Assembly: GCA_965153455.1 (NCBI GenBank)
Contig: OZ234495.1
Coordinates: forward strand, 24,238,875-24,302,874
From: Sphagnum compactum
Lineage: Eukaryota > Bryophyta > Sphagnopsida > Sphagnales
Direction of reading: 5' to 3'
DNA length: 64,000 nt
The notes under the pieces are model-generated. The model worked only from the letters and a program-made list of their open reading frames with translations, did no database searches and had not been told where the DNA came from. Numbering within the stretch: position 1 is the first letter of the stretch; the number at the start of each line of letters is the position of its first letter. Shown one piece after another: positions 12,036 through 22,290 of the stretch. The position numbers and the translations under genes are program-made.

Positions 12036-12440
12036 AAATTTCTTAGAGCTCTATTCAAATGGCAGACAGACAGACCAACCCAGGATCATGCCAAAACACA
12101 CACAAAAACAAATACAGGATGCCCAATTCAGCACGAAAGAAGGTTCAATTTGAACTGGAATTTTGGGATTGAGATGGAGCTGCTGCTGCAGCAGATGGGT
12201 GCTGCTGCTTCACTCTGCCTGTGGGCCAGAAGGCCCGCGCACATGAAGACGTACGCCTTCGTTTTCGCCAAGACCCACGGCGCAAATCGCCCGGCGTAGG
12301 TCCTCTCCCCTGGCGAACTGTGTAAACGAAAATTTCTACTTCGCCTTCGCCGGCGGAGCTCGTCCGCCACTCCTCCTCCTAGGATTCCTCCGCCCTGCCC
12401 GCAATCCTCCCCTCCGCCCCTCAAAATCTTTCACTGCCCT
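12036..12440 (-). promoter_or_regulatory. GC-rich 5' region of the MTHFSD-like gene
   Basis: Directly upstream of the start codon the sequence becomes GC-rich, strongest at about 12220-12420, and then drops sharply to AT-rich DNA. This is the expected place for the 5' untranslated region and core promoter. The minus-strand open frame at 12128-12424 (Arg/Gly-rich, no motif) is most likely a product of this composition. No TATA box was confirmed. Confidence 0.4.
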
Positions 12441-12497
12441 CTCGCCCTTTTCCCTTTTTTTTTCTCATTTTTTCCTTTTTTACCTTGCTTATTAACA

Positions 12498-13290
12498 AAT
12501 CAATTGAAAAATAAAAAAACTCCAAAAAAAATAACGCTTTAACTAAATTCTTAAAATGGCACTTATAATTTTTAACCTCAAATTAACTTCTTAATCATCC
12601 ACTACTTTTTTAATTCTCAATTAATTTCATAATCCTCATTTCCAATAAGCCACCATTTTATAGGGGTAAGTTATAATCCTAGTAGACCAGAGGAAACTAA
12701 AAGAACAAAGGTCAAAAAATGAAAGCAAGGATTGAAAAAAAAAAATGCATTTAAAAATGATTGAGTGATGATTTCAACAAGCGTTTTTATTTTCAATTTG
12801 CTGGTTTCAAAACTTTAGGTAGTTTTCTAAACTTTCTGAAATTTATTTTTTCAGATTAACAGTAAAAGAACCAATTCTCCCAAAAAAAAATTTGGATTAG
12901 TTTTACTCAAATAAAGAACAAAGATTTTAAATATGTTCTAAATCAATTAAAGAATCAAAAATTTCAAAAAAATAATGCTTTAACTAAAATTTTAAAATGG
13001 CACTTAGACTTTTTAATCTCAAATTCACCCTAGTAGACTAAAAAGAACTAAAGTAAAAAAGGCCAAAAAATGAAAGCAAGGATCGGACCAAAAAAATGCA
13101 TTTAAAAAAAATTGAGGGATGATTCGTCAAGTGTTTTTATTTTCAATTTGGTGGTTTCAAAACTTTAGGTAGTGAAGTTTTTAAAAAATTTTGAAATTTA
13201 TTTTTCAGATTAACACCAAAAGAACCAATTCTCCCAATTTTTTTTTTGGGTTAATCTTATTCAAATAAAGAACAAAGATTTCCAATGTTT
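12498..13290 (+). repeat. Tandem direct duplication in AT-rich DNA (period about 440 bp)
   Basis: Copy 1 (about 12498-12940) and copy 2 (about 12941-13290) share long segments in the same order: GCTTTAACTAAA.TT.TTAAAATGGC, CCTAGTAGAC, AAAAAATGAAAGCAAGGAT, GTTTTTATTTTCAATTTG, GGTTTCAAAACTTTAGGTAGT and CAAATAAAGAACAAAGATTT. Copy 2 lacks roughly 95 bp present in copy 1 around 12590-12675. No coding content was seen. Confidence 0.85.
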
Positions 13291-13610
13291 TCGAAATATT
13301 TGTGTAGCTATAGTGCAAATATTCCCCTATTGATTAATTTTCAACATTCCACTATGAAAATAAAATATTCTAAAAATATTTGAAATATTTCTTGTTGCTT
13401 GGCAATTTTGAAAGAATTTAATTATGTTGATAAAATTGTATACACCACCCATGGACGTTAATTTTTGAAATCATTTTATATCTTTAAAATCTGGAAAAAA
13501 AAATGCATGTTAGTTGGGCAGCTGTTGGGAGTAAACCTAGGCAGGCGGAGGGCAGCAGGCCAGCATTTGCTGCTGGCTACTGCATGTGATGTACACGATC
13601 GCCACTCCTG
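13291..13610. other. Intergenic DNA with a sharp rise in GC near 13500
   Basis: The first 200 bp are AT-rich without features. From about 13500 to 13700 the sequence turns GC-rich with CAGC/GCTG-rich words. No protein motif was recognised in the 84-codon plus-strand frame there. Confidence 0.4.
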
Positions 13611-13651
13611 CGCCAGCATCAAAAAAGCATTAAACAAAAAAGATGCTGGCG
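13611..13651 (+). repeat. Perfect 10-bp stem hairpin with A-rich loop
   Basis: CGCCAGCATC (13611-13620) and GATGCTGGCG (13642-13651) are exact reverse complements separated by a 21-nt A-rich loop. The stem is GC-rich in a region of moderate GC. It could be a foldback relic or part of a transcribed structure. There is no evidence of function. Confidence 0.8.
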
Positions 13652-13718
13652 TTCGTCACCACCACCACGGTTCGTGTGCGCGGTCCAAGAATGAACCAGA
13701 ACCCACCAGTGGATCATG

Positions 13719-13738
13719 AAGGATGGATGGATGGATGG
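13719..13738 (+). repeat. GGAT tetranucleotide microsatellite
   Basis: A short GGAT/ATGG tetranucleotide array lies at the left edge of the dispersed repeat that begins at about 13731. Confidence 0.8.
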
Positions 13739-14602
13739 TAAGTGGTCAGAAAACAGTTCTCTGTTGGGTTTCAGTTCCCTAGCTAACCATGGTTGTTACC
13801 TCAGTTGCTTTCTTAACTACAGTACCTAAATAATGACAACCCCACTCACAGGTTGTTAGCTGGTAATAGTAAAACCAGTGTTGGGTGGTTCTTTGAATTT
13901 TTAAAGAATTGTCAATTATAGTTCTTAAAATACTTTAGACTCTTTTCAAAATCAAAGAATCTGTTGATTCCATGTTCTTTAAAAACAATTTAGAAATCAA
14001 AGAACTGTTGGTTTCAGTTCTTTAGAAAATAATAAAAAATCAGAATCAAAGAATTCTTAGTCTTTTATTATTTCAAAAACCTTAAAAGAAAAACAGTTTT
14101 CATGAAAGAATTGACAAAGAAGAGTCGATGGTTCTTTGAGTTTTTAAAGTTTATTTTAAAACCACATTTATATACCAAAATCAGTTATCCTGCAAAATTT
14201 GAGAATCAACAAATAATTGTGTATATGCACACCAAGGTTTTAATCACCAAACCACTTCAAAATTTTATTAATAAGATTTTTTAAAAACTTTATTAATAAA
14301 GAGATTTTTAAAAAAAATTTATTGTGTTTGACATGAAATTGTTTAGGATAATTGATAACCGATGAATATTTATCCTCATTTTAAGAACCGTCCAACACTG
14401 GTCAAAACACCCTTTATCTATGTATATACCATTTACATATTTAGTAACTCACCTATTTTCCTACCCATACATATATAATATAGATGTATGACCTGCTTGT
14501 TACATAATGAGGTACCAAGATGAAATCAAACATTAACTCGTTGAGGGTTCGTCCACAATGGAGTCATAATGGGCATCCAATGGATGGTGCATTGGTGAGT
14601 GC
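13731..14602 (+). mobile_element. Dispersed repeat, copy 1 (inverted copy at 30797-31153)
   Basis: Left and right parts of this segment match the reverse complement of 30797-31153 in order. Shared words include GGTAAGTGGTCAG, CTGTTGGGTT.CAGTTCCCTA, AACCATGGT, CAGGTTGTTAG, CCTTTA.CTATGTATA, ATCCAATGGATGGTGCA and TGGTGAGTGC. The match is interrupted by about 525 bp found only here, which is the hAT-type MITE at 13876-14400. The family has no recognisable coding sequence. Confidence 0.8.
13876..14400 (+). mobile_element. hAT-type MITE with TIR starting CAGTGTTGG
   Basis: The ends are CAGTGTTGGGTGGTTCTT and, reverse-complemented from the right, CAGTGTTGGACGGTTCTT (16 of 18 identical). The flanks are AGTAAAAC on the left and GTCAAAAC on the right, which can be read as an 8-bp target duplication with a one-base indel. 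The inverted copy of the host repeat at 30.9-31.0 kb is continuous across this site, which confirms an insertion. The interior is AT-rich with repeated CAAAGAA/TTCTTTG words, as in subterminal motifs. There is no transposase frame. Confidence 0.75.
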
Positions 14603-16010
14603 TCGTTCAATGTGCATATAGGCCCTATGAGGCATAAGAGAGGGAATGTTTTTAGTTTTCACACCTAATCCTTAAGAGTAGAGAGATCTTACAGCTATGA
14701 GTAGGCACAATTTTTTTCACTCTTAAGAATAAGCCCAAGATCTTAAGCCCAAGATCCCACCTCGTTTTGAGGAGGTATATTCATGGATATAAAGGTGATC
14801 TCCACATACACTAGAATTTTTTTCGAGTGCTTTTTAATGGTGGGAGTGACACATGACTAACGAGTAGGTTCCTTCCAAAGGTAGTTCTTTATTACATAGT
14901 GGATGAATCAAGGAATGATTTGATCCAAGAATGATTGATTCTAACAACCCCTTCAAACCTAACCCAAATATAACCCTCTTCAATAGAGGTATAAGTACAA
15001 AGTGAAAGCTAGCTTTGCAATATCTTTTTATTGTTTTTTTCTTTTTAAGGTGCCTTTTCTTATCTTTGGGTTTTCTTTCATATAATCTTTGTGTAACTTG
15101 TCTCATCTTAACAATAGTTCATCATGCACCTATTTGTTTCTTATGGGTCTTTGTGTGAGCTTGTGTCAAGTGGCATGGTATCAAAGATGTTGATTGCTAT
15201 GAATTTGTGCTTGTTTTGTCTTATGCACTTTTAAGAAGGGAATGGTGTGGTTGGCAATTTGATTATTTTTTTGATGGATGATACAATTTGAAAAGTGGTC
15301 TCGTGGAGAGTTATTCCATATGTCATGGTCACCTTCAACACTCAATATTTATTAAATGAAGTGCTTAGAAATAATTGAAAATATGGGTGTATAAAAGTCA
15401 AAATGTTATAAAAAATCTTTTGAAAATTTGCTAAAATACATGAAACTCATCCCAATTATTTCATGTGCTAATTATCTATTTCATTTAAATGACATTGAAA
15501 GGCTAAATCCCTTTAATAGCTACCTATACATCATTTCAACCTTGCTAATTGTTTTAAACAACTTTTGATATTGGAAGGACCTTGCCATTGTTGACAAATT
15601 TGAGTTTTCAAACAACCTTGCATGATGGTTTTAATATTTTTTTAAATCAAGATCAAAATTAGATGTTTCATTTCCATCGTCAATTTGATCTACATTTGAT
15701 GAAAAAGAGAAAAAAGGACTTGTGGTATTCACTTCCAATGCTTGAAATTGAAAAGATTCATCAAATGGTCTTTACAACCCACACTTCGACCTTGACTTTC
15801 TGAATCATAATGTTCACTGCCTCAGTTTAATACTTACTCCCGCGGTTCCACACACCTGGGCACCGCCCAGCCTGCGCCAGATTTTTTTTTATCGTTCGAC
15901 TCTTTGACTCTTTGACCGTAGGCACCCCAGTAAGTAATTTGAAGCATGGGTGTTGGGACTTGGGACTTAGGACTCGGGACTCAGGACAGTTTTTGAGCCC
16001 TCAAATTCGG
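14603..16010. other. AT-rich intergenic DNA
   Basis: No gene was recognised. A 12-mer AAGCCCAAGATC occurs twice in tandem near 14730-14755. At 15840-15890 a short GC-rich patch precedes runs of GGACTT/GGACTC words (about 15955-15990) leading into the 73-bp tandem array. Confidence 0.5.
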
Positions 16011-16017
16011 GGGGACA

Positions 16018-16236
16018 CTTTTTCAAACCTTGGCGGTTCTGGGTTTCAGGACCTGGGTTTCAGGACCTCGACAGAGGGACAGACAGACAACTTTTTCATA
16101 CCTTGGCGGTTCTGGGTTTCAGGACCTGAGTTTCAGGACCTCGACAGACGGACAGACGGACAACTTTTTCAAACCTTGGCGGTTCTGGGTTTCAGGACCT
16201 CGACACACAGATAGACAGACACAGACAGACAGACAG
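16018..16236 (+). repeat. 73-bp tandem repeat, about 3 copies
   Basis: Copies start at 16018, 16091 and 16164, exactly 73 bp apart, each beginning CTTTTTCA.ACCTTGGCGG and containing GGGTTTCAGGACCT once or twice, then CGACAGA.GGACAGAC. The last copy has lost one internal GGGTTTCAGGACCT unit. Because 73 is not a multiple of 3, the repeat is read in all frames. The overlapping open frames at 15912-16329 are artefacts of it. Confidence 0.92.
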
Positions 16237-16542
16237 CACCATGTTTGCTTTAATATATTAGATGCACCACCATTCATGCCAAACATGGAAATAGATGTCT
16301 CATCGAGATATCTTCATTCTCACAATTGAGAAAAGAAAAAGAAAATTTTTCACTTAGAACTTCATGAAGTCACAAAAAATTTCACTTCTTCATTAAGTCA
16401 CAAAAATTTCCAGAGGTTGATCGACAATGCCTTCCTTCCAAAGACAAAGGACCGTATAACACTGAGGGCGAGAGGCTGAAAATATGGCCCAGGTAAGATG
16501 GGCCACCAATCACCACCTCCCAAAATAACAAGACCTGGACAA

Positions 16543-17051
16543 CTAGGCAGAATTATGGGATAGCAGAAACAGGAGGCAGTTTGGTAGCTGGTTTTGTTCT
16601 GCTGTTGGCATCAGAACTCCAATTCTATCTGCTTCAATTATGTGAAAAGCTTGGTCCCATGATCAACTTGGTTTTTCTGTAGCATTAATTTCCACAGGTT
16701 TGGTGTTTCCAAAATAAGTTAGAAATCGAAGTTGAAAACATAATTGGAAGCATGTCTTGTCCGCATGGAAAAGTTTTGCAGAAGTTTGAATGGTCACTTA
16801 CCTTGATCAAAGCTAGAGAGGCACAGCGCAACCAAGGCCAGCGCTCCAGCTGAAAAGCGTCTCGTCCCAAACTTCAACTTAACCCATAAGTGATGATTCT
16901 TTGTAATCTGAAAGGTCCCAAAACTGCTATTGTCCCTGCCAAATTGCCAATGTACCTACATAGATTCTGACAACAATACATGAAAACAAAATATAATTTA
17001 CATGAAATGGGAAAAACTTCTTGAACAGTTCTAGTCCCTGATTGATTGCAT
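16543..17051 (-). CDS. Unidentified spliced gene, 3' exons (tentative)
   Basis: Three minus-strand segments join with correct splice sites and phase: 17051-17002 (after a TTTTTTGCAG acceptor, donor GTAAAT), 16907-16802 (after TTTCAG, donor GTAAGT) and 16628-16543 (after GAAGCAG, ending TAG). They encode AINQGLELFKKFFPFH, ITKNHHLWVKLKFGTRRFSA followed by GALALVALCLSSFDQ, then DRIGVLMPTAEQNQ, LPNCLLFLLSHNSA and stop. I do not recognise the family. GALALVALCL is hydrophobic. The upstream part is unresolved: an adjoining open segment at about 17265-17095 (SDDNCATHLERLASGKDPST, then KATELFAVNKGALHMC) is protein-like but does not join in phase through a normal intron. Confidence 0.3.
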
Positions 17052-18351
17052 CTGCAAAAAACTGAACAGGTTAGATATAAAATCCCCTAGGTTTACTCCA
17101 ATAGTTTTTCCTTCGACTTCCTGAGCCCTGCTTTGCACATGTGCAGCGCTCCCTTGTTGACCGCGAAAAGTTCTGTGGCCTTGGTCGATGGATCCTTTCC
17201 TGATGCCAGCCTCTCCAGATGGGTCGCACAATTATCATCAGAAAAGCAGACTACCTGGACAGAGATCAGGCGTGCACTGGGATTCAGAAACTAACCGACT
17301 GACAGGTGGCAGGATCTCGTGGCAAGATCTCTTTGCAAATAACACAGCTAACGAGGCCTGCGCACAATACTAGATATCATAAAAGAAATCAACAATGTCA
17401 ACACATGTGAATACAGATCCACTTACAATTAAATGGGTATCGGTACAACTGCACTTGTCAGCAGCGGATGTCCAAGGTTAAATCTCCCAGTCTGATAAAA
17501 AAAGTCGCTGCAAGACCCATCATCATCGTCACCTGTTCTGCCCCTGCATCTCCAATAGTTGCAAAACATAATATATAACATAAAACTGTTAAGTGCTACT
17601 GTCGAAACTCGAAACCCTGGAGAACCTCTGATCAACTTTGAGCACGACTTCTTCATCATCGACACAAACCCCAAAGACCCATTAGAGCTCATTGCACAGG
17701 GTGAGTCTAAGAGATAGACAGTACGCTCAGGCCCTTCAGAATGATGAAAGCAGATCAGCTGCAGCATCACTAGATAAAAATGCAACCCATGTTGGTTGGT
17801 GAATATTCTTAAGAACTGGGATGATCAGTAAGTACAAGATCTTCAACTCTAAAAGCAGATCATCATCACGTCTTGTCAAATCTGATGGCGATTATAACGG
17901 ACGATGGACCTAGAAAGACACCCATAAGCCCCACATTGACAGAAAGCACAGGTCTTGAAAGCTGGTTCAAGAGAAATCTGTGCTGCCCAGGACATCATGT
18001 TCAATGTTGTAACATGCAGGCTTCTCTAGAGAAAATGTGCAGAACACATGTATCATGACGAGGACTAGTGCCAAAATGTTGATCTACAGTTTACTCATTG
18101 TAGAAGAAGCGGAGATGATCAGTGACTTCTGTAATAGCAACAGCGACGAGACAGAGGGAGAGAGAGGTACTAAGCTTGCAAAGAACAAAAACAAAAACGG
18201 CACTAGTTAGTTCTAGTTCTAACACGGCGGGCGGCCGACTCTTCTATATGCTTCTTATATTACGTTTGTTTGTGTCCTGCAGCAGCTGCGGAAAGAAACA
18301 TGCTGATATAGCAGGTATTGTAATTGTAAGTACTAGTGTTGTTTCTTCTTT
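17052..18351. other. Moderate-GC region with unassigned open segments on both strands
   Basis: The base composition is gene-like. On the plus strand, 17595-17700 reads VETRNPGEPLINFEHDFFII, then DTNPKDPLELIAQ, ending at a GTGAGT donor-like site. On the minus strand, 17265-17095 is open with CATHLERLASGKDPSTK and a stop. Neither was assigned to a family, and no full gene model closes. Part of this may be the 3' region of the dCTP pyrophosphatase gene. Confidence 0.35.
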
Positions 18352-19476
18352 CTAGGATGAGCCTTTGCAGAGGCTGACTGGATACTTGAGCGCATTCTTC
18401 TGCAGCTTACGCAGAGCTGCTGTACCCAGGTCTATATCGCACACATCGGCTAGACGTACTAAATATAACAACACATCCGACAGCTCTTCGCCTAAATGCT
18501 CCTTATCCGCTTCATTCCAGTCCGCTAGCCCCCTTGGTACCTCTCCTTTCCACTGGAAAATCTCGGAGAGCTCCCCCACTTCTCCAACCTGCAGCAGCAG
18601 AACAACAACAATATGCAGGCATATGTTATAGTGAGCATTCCACCTGATGAGGTGCTGCTGCTGCTCGCCCGCTCTCGTTGTAAACCAGAACTCTGGTTGC
18701 TGTTGAATCATCATACACAAGATTTCCGGGAGATCTATGCTATATTGAAAGCGTTTCACAGACGTCCTCGTGATGCAGATTCCTACAACAGAACAAGTCA
18801 CAGGAACCTCCGGCCTTAGGCAAATCAGAATTCCCCTCATCTCTTCAAAGCTGCTGCAGCCGAGAGGAATTCCGTCTCGATGAAACGAGTTTTGTGAGAT
18901 CTTCGCAATTCTTTGTAAGATATTGCACAAGTTTTTTGGAAGCTCTTCGCACGTTCTTTGTAAGATCTTCACAAGTTCTTTGTTCATCGAGAGAGAGAGA
19001 ACAACTTCTTCATCTTAGTTGCAAAACGCATGATTACTGGATATTGCATGAACCAGAGAAAGAAAGCTCAGTACGAGCAGTAATATTATTACGGCTGGCC
19101 CGGCCCGAGCAGCTGCTGCATCGATGGCGATAAAAACGTTGTTTTATGGTAACACATACAATCTTGCATTTCTAGAACCGATCCAAGAAAAACAAGAGAG
19201 AGTCACGGGAAAGAAACATACGAGAGCCAGCAACAGATTCCGCGGGCTATGAAACTGGTCCCACTCACGATCCGCGGCAAAATCTGCCATATGCGTTGCC
19301 AAGTCCGTCAACGCGACGGGGTTACGCGGGCCTCCTCCTCCTCCTCTTTCTCCTCCGCCTCCTTTCCCAGCAGACATTTCTTTGCTGATCAGCTCCCTGT
19401 CAGCTTCAATATCGTTCATGAGTCCTCCTCCTCCTCCTTTCACACCCCCGTTGATCTCGCTCTCAAATCCCGTCAT
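18352..19476 (-). CDS. dCTP pyrophosphatase 1-like (all-alpha NTP-PPase, MazG fold)
   Basis: Two exons, 19476-19222 and 18588-18352, join at a GTATGT donor and a TGCTGCAG acceptor in phase 0 (492 nt, 163 aa, stop TAG). After a Gly-rich N-terminus, the family core runs from about residue 58: FAADREWDQFHSPRNLLLAL, then VGEVGELSEIFQWKGEV with the metal-binding E88xxE91, then LGEELSDVLLYLVRLAD with ExxD at 120-123, ending LGTAALRKLQKNALKYPV. Members hydrolyse dCTP and modified dCTP to dCMP and pyrophosphate, cleaning the nucleotide pool. The length is close to animal DCTPP1 (about 170 aa). No transit peptide is obvious. Upstream in-frame ATGs compete only within the Gly-rich head, so the exact start is less certain than the core. 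Confidence 0.9.
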
Positions 19477-20395
19477 AATAGCAACTCCCTCTTGTGATAT
19501 CAGGAAACGAGGAAACCGAGGTCGAGGGACAAACAGAGAAAAACCCTGAAGGAAGGATGCGCTTATAAGTATGAAGTATACCTAGCTGTGTGCAATCGAT
19601 CGTTCCACAGAACGAGACACAGCACAAGGAAACAAAAGAGAGAAAGCAAGAGAGAAAAAGGTCGAGATCACAAGCTAGCTGAACCGGACTAGCGGCCAGT
19701 CAGTCTAGAGCGAGGGAGAAAAACTTCTTGTACGGCAAAGATCGGTGTAGAAGTCGACTAATAAGCTGGAGCTTTGATTCTTATCCCCTGACAACAATAA
19801 CAACAGAACACCTCAGGATTTCGATAACCGAGAACGATACAAGGCGAATCGGGGAGCCGAGATGACGAGGAGGAAGAGGAGGAGGAGATTAGGGACACCA
19901 TAGCAGCAGCAGCAAATGAAGCGATGCGATGGTCATGTGAGGATATAATGCGCAGCAGAGCTGTTACTCGGCCTGGTGCTGGCGCTGTAGTGTAGTAGTA
20001 AGACTTGCTGGTGATGGCGCTTGTTGCTTTTTGTTGTTGTTGGTCTTCCTTGTGAGTTCCTCCTTCTTTCTTCTTCTTCTTTGTGAGTTCTGCTTCTTTC
20101 TTCTTCTTCTTCTTCGTCTTGTGTTGTTGTTGTTGCATGGGAGTGGACAGGATAGAAGAACATCCGGCGATGGTGGCAGATGGCAGCAGCAGCGTAAGCT
20201 GTTTGTGTATGAACGCGCATTGGCTGGCCCGCGATGCGACAGAGACAATGCGCCGACATTCTTCTTTCGCCGCGCGGGCGGGCCCGCGGGCGGCGTAGGA
20301 AAGGGACGGCGGCACCGGTATGGCGAAACACCACGACGGTTTCGCCACGGTAAGAAAAAACACCTCCCAGCGTTGGGCGGGTATTAGATGTACGT
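19477..20395. other. Upstream flank of the dCTP pyrophosphatase gene, low-complexity
   Basis: The probable promoter and 5' untranslated region of the minus-strand gene lie just above 19476. Further out are TTC/TTG trinucleotide arrays (about 20025-20145) and a GC-rich patch at 20200-20310. Long frames here on both strands (for example 19758-20525 minus) consist of Ser, Lys, Thr and Leu runs with no motif, so I treat them as spurious. Confidence 0.45.
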
Positions 20396-21259
20396 ATACC
20401 CTCCGGTTCTGGGTACTTGAATTTGTTCCAGAATCGAAGAACCGCCAGGTCCGAGTATTTGAAAATGATAATAATAATAATAATATCAGATTCAAAGAAC
20501 GGCCGGTTCCAGTTTTGACATCCAAAACTTCAAAGAACCGTCAGGTCTCAGGAAAGAACCGACGAGGACCCAATTATTTTTTATTTTTTGAAAAAAAGCA
20601 GTTTTCTTACTTAAAAAAAAAGGAGAATTGTGCTTAGATATAATAAATAACCGGTTAATCAATTTTGATAGCCATGGTTACATATCAAACTACGTGTTTG
20701 GCTTTTGATAACCATGATGATCAACTTTGACACCTCACCTGATACCCGAAAAGGGTTTGGTGCAATTTCTAATACCTACCCCACTCTGGTGAAAACAATT
20801 TTTTATTGAAAAAAAATGAACTGAAAAGTGAGCTTATACATATATAAATATAATAAACTAGTGAGTACCCGTGACCTTCGGACACTGTGACATATCACAT
20901 CACTTTCCCTTCTATTAACAATATTACGAACTCTATACATAACAAAACAACATAATTCAAAATGTTTATTTTTGAAAAAAGGTGTAATTTGCAAGTCTAA
21001 GTTCAAATAATTTTCTGAAAATTTCAACAAACCTTGTCATACTTGCGACATAAAAAAATAAAAAAATAAACTCATGAACATGTGTGAAAACTAAATCCTT
21101 AAAAATAAATATATTGATTATTTGATAGTTACTTGCTGAACCCAATCACAGCCTATGATATATCATCCCTCCCCCAAATTACTCATACCCACTAAAGTGC
21201 CCCCAACATACAACCCAAGGAGGACGACCGGACTGACAGTGACCTTTCGGGCACTGTGA
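20396..21259. other. Repeat-like sequence with AAAGAACCG and TAACCGG words
   Basis: Several copies of CAAAGAACCG/CGGTTCT-type words occur at 20400-20570, with an AAT/ATA microsatellite at 20466-20485. AACCGGTTAATCAATTTTGAT at 20649 belongs to the GATAACC-type family seen again at 22.5-24.1 and 32.1 kb. No coding content was recognised. Confidence 0.4.
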
Positions 21260-22290
21260 AGTCCCTCGGTTTTTTTAAACTTGGTTCATGTTAGTTTTTT
21301 CTAGAAACTTTTTTTTTTTAAATTTATATTTTTATGTGTTTTCTGTTTTTATTATTATTTTGTATAATAAAAATAAAGTGTTTCTTTTTCACTTTTATAT
21401 TTTTGTTTATTTGGATGCAAGTTTGAAGTTTGGAGAAAGAAGACACACCTCATTCTTTTTCAAGCAGCGTTTTTCTTCATTATTATAAGTTTTATTTTTT
21501 CTTAATTTTTACTCTTGATTTGGTTTCTTCATTTTTGTAAAAAAATTTCTTTTAAAATTATTTTACTGTATTTCCCTTTCCTTGTTTCATTTGTTTCCAT
21601 CCTTTTTTATAGTTTTTGAGTTTTTACTTTTTTTTGTTTATGTTTGTTTCATGCTTTGATTTTTTCTATTCTTATTTTGTCTATCTTCATTTATTTTTTA
21701 AATTATGCATTTATTTATTTATTTTCTATTTTCTATTTTCTTTTTCAAAAAGATTCTAGTTTTTCTAATATGTTTTGTAATGAAAATAATTTTTAAAAAC
21801 TTTTGTATTTTTGTTTGATTAGATACAGGTTTGAAGTTTGGAAAAAGAAGACAAACCTCTTTTTTTTTTTCAAGTATGGTTTTTTTTCTCTTTCTTTTGC
21901 TGTCTATTTTGTTTTTTATTTTTTGTCATCTATTTTTAAATTTTCTTTTAAGATTATTTTATTGTATTTCCCTTTTTTGTTTCATGTTTAAATATATTTA
22001 TTTTATATGTTTTCATTTTTTTCTATTTTTAAGTGTTTTAAAAAAGTTTCTAATTGTTAAAGTGTTTTTCTTTTTTTTCTTTTTTTTCTAGATTTTTCCC
22101 TTAAAAAAATATTTGTTCTGTTTTTTTCTTTTTTGTTACAACTTTGTTTCATTTTATTTATTTGTTAATAACTTGTTTTTTTCTTTTTTAATTTGAAATT
22201 TCTTGTGTTGTTTTAAAAAGATTTCTTCTCTTGTTTCTCATTTTTTTTTTCAACAATTTTTAGTTTTTTAAAATTAGTTTGTAGCTTTTG
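21260..22290 (+). repeat. Kilobase T-rich tract with internal direct duplication
   Basis: About 1 kb is dominated by T on the plus strand. Two parts are direct duplicates roughly 410 bp apart: around 21395-21480 and 21805-21890, sharing TATTTTTGTTT, CAAGTTTGAAGTTTGGA or CAGGTTTGAAGTTTGGA, GAAGACA.ACCTC and TTTTTTTCAAG. Phe- and Leu-rich open frames inside are composition artefacts. Confidence 0.75.

Noticed and set aside
12128-12424. 98-codon Arg/Gly-rich minus-strand frame upstream of the MTHFSD-like start
   Set aside because: Explained by the GC-rich promoter and 5' region. No motif and no splice link to the gene.
15912-16329. Two overlapping plus-strand frames of about 100 codons
   Set aside because: They are translations of the 73-bp tandem repeat in two frames.
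19758-20525. 255-codon minus-strand open frame with Ser, Lys and Glu runs
   Set aside because: It is built on TTC/TTG microsatellites and GC-rich filler, overlaps other equally long frames on both strands, and shows no domain. Low-complexity artefact.
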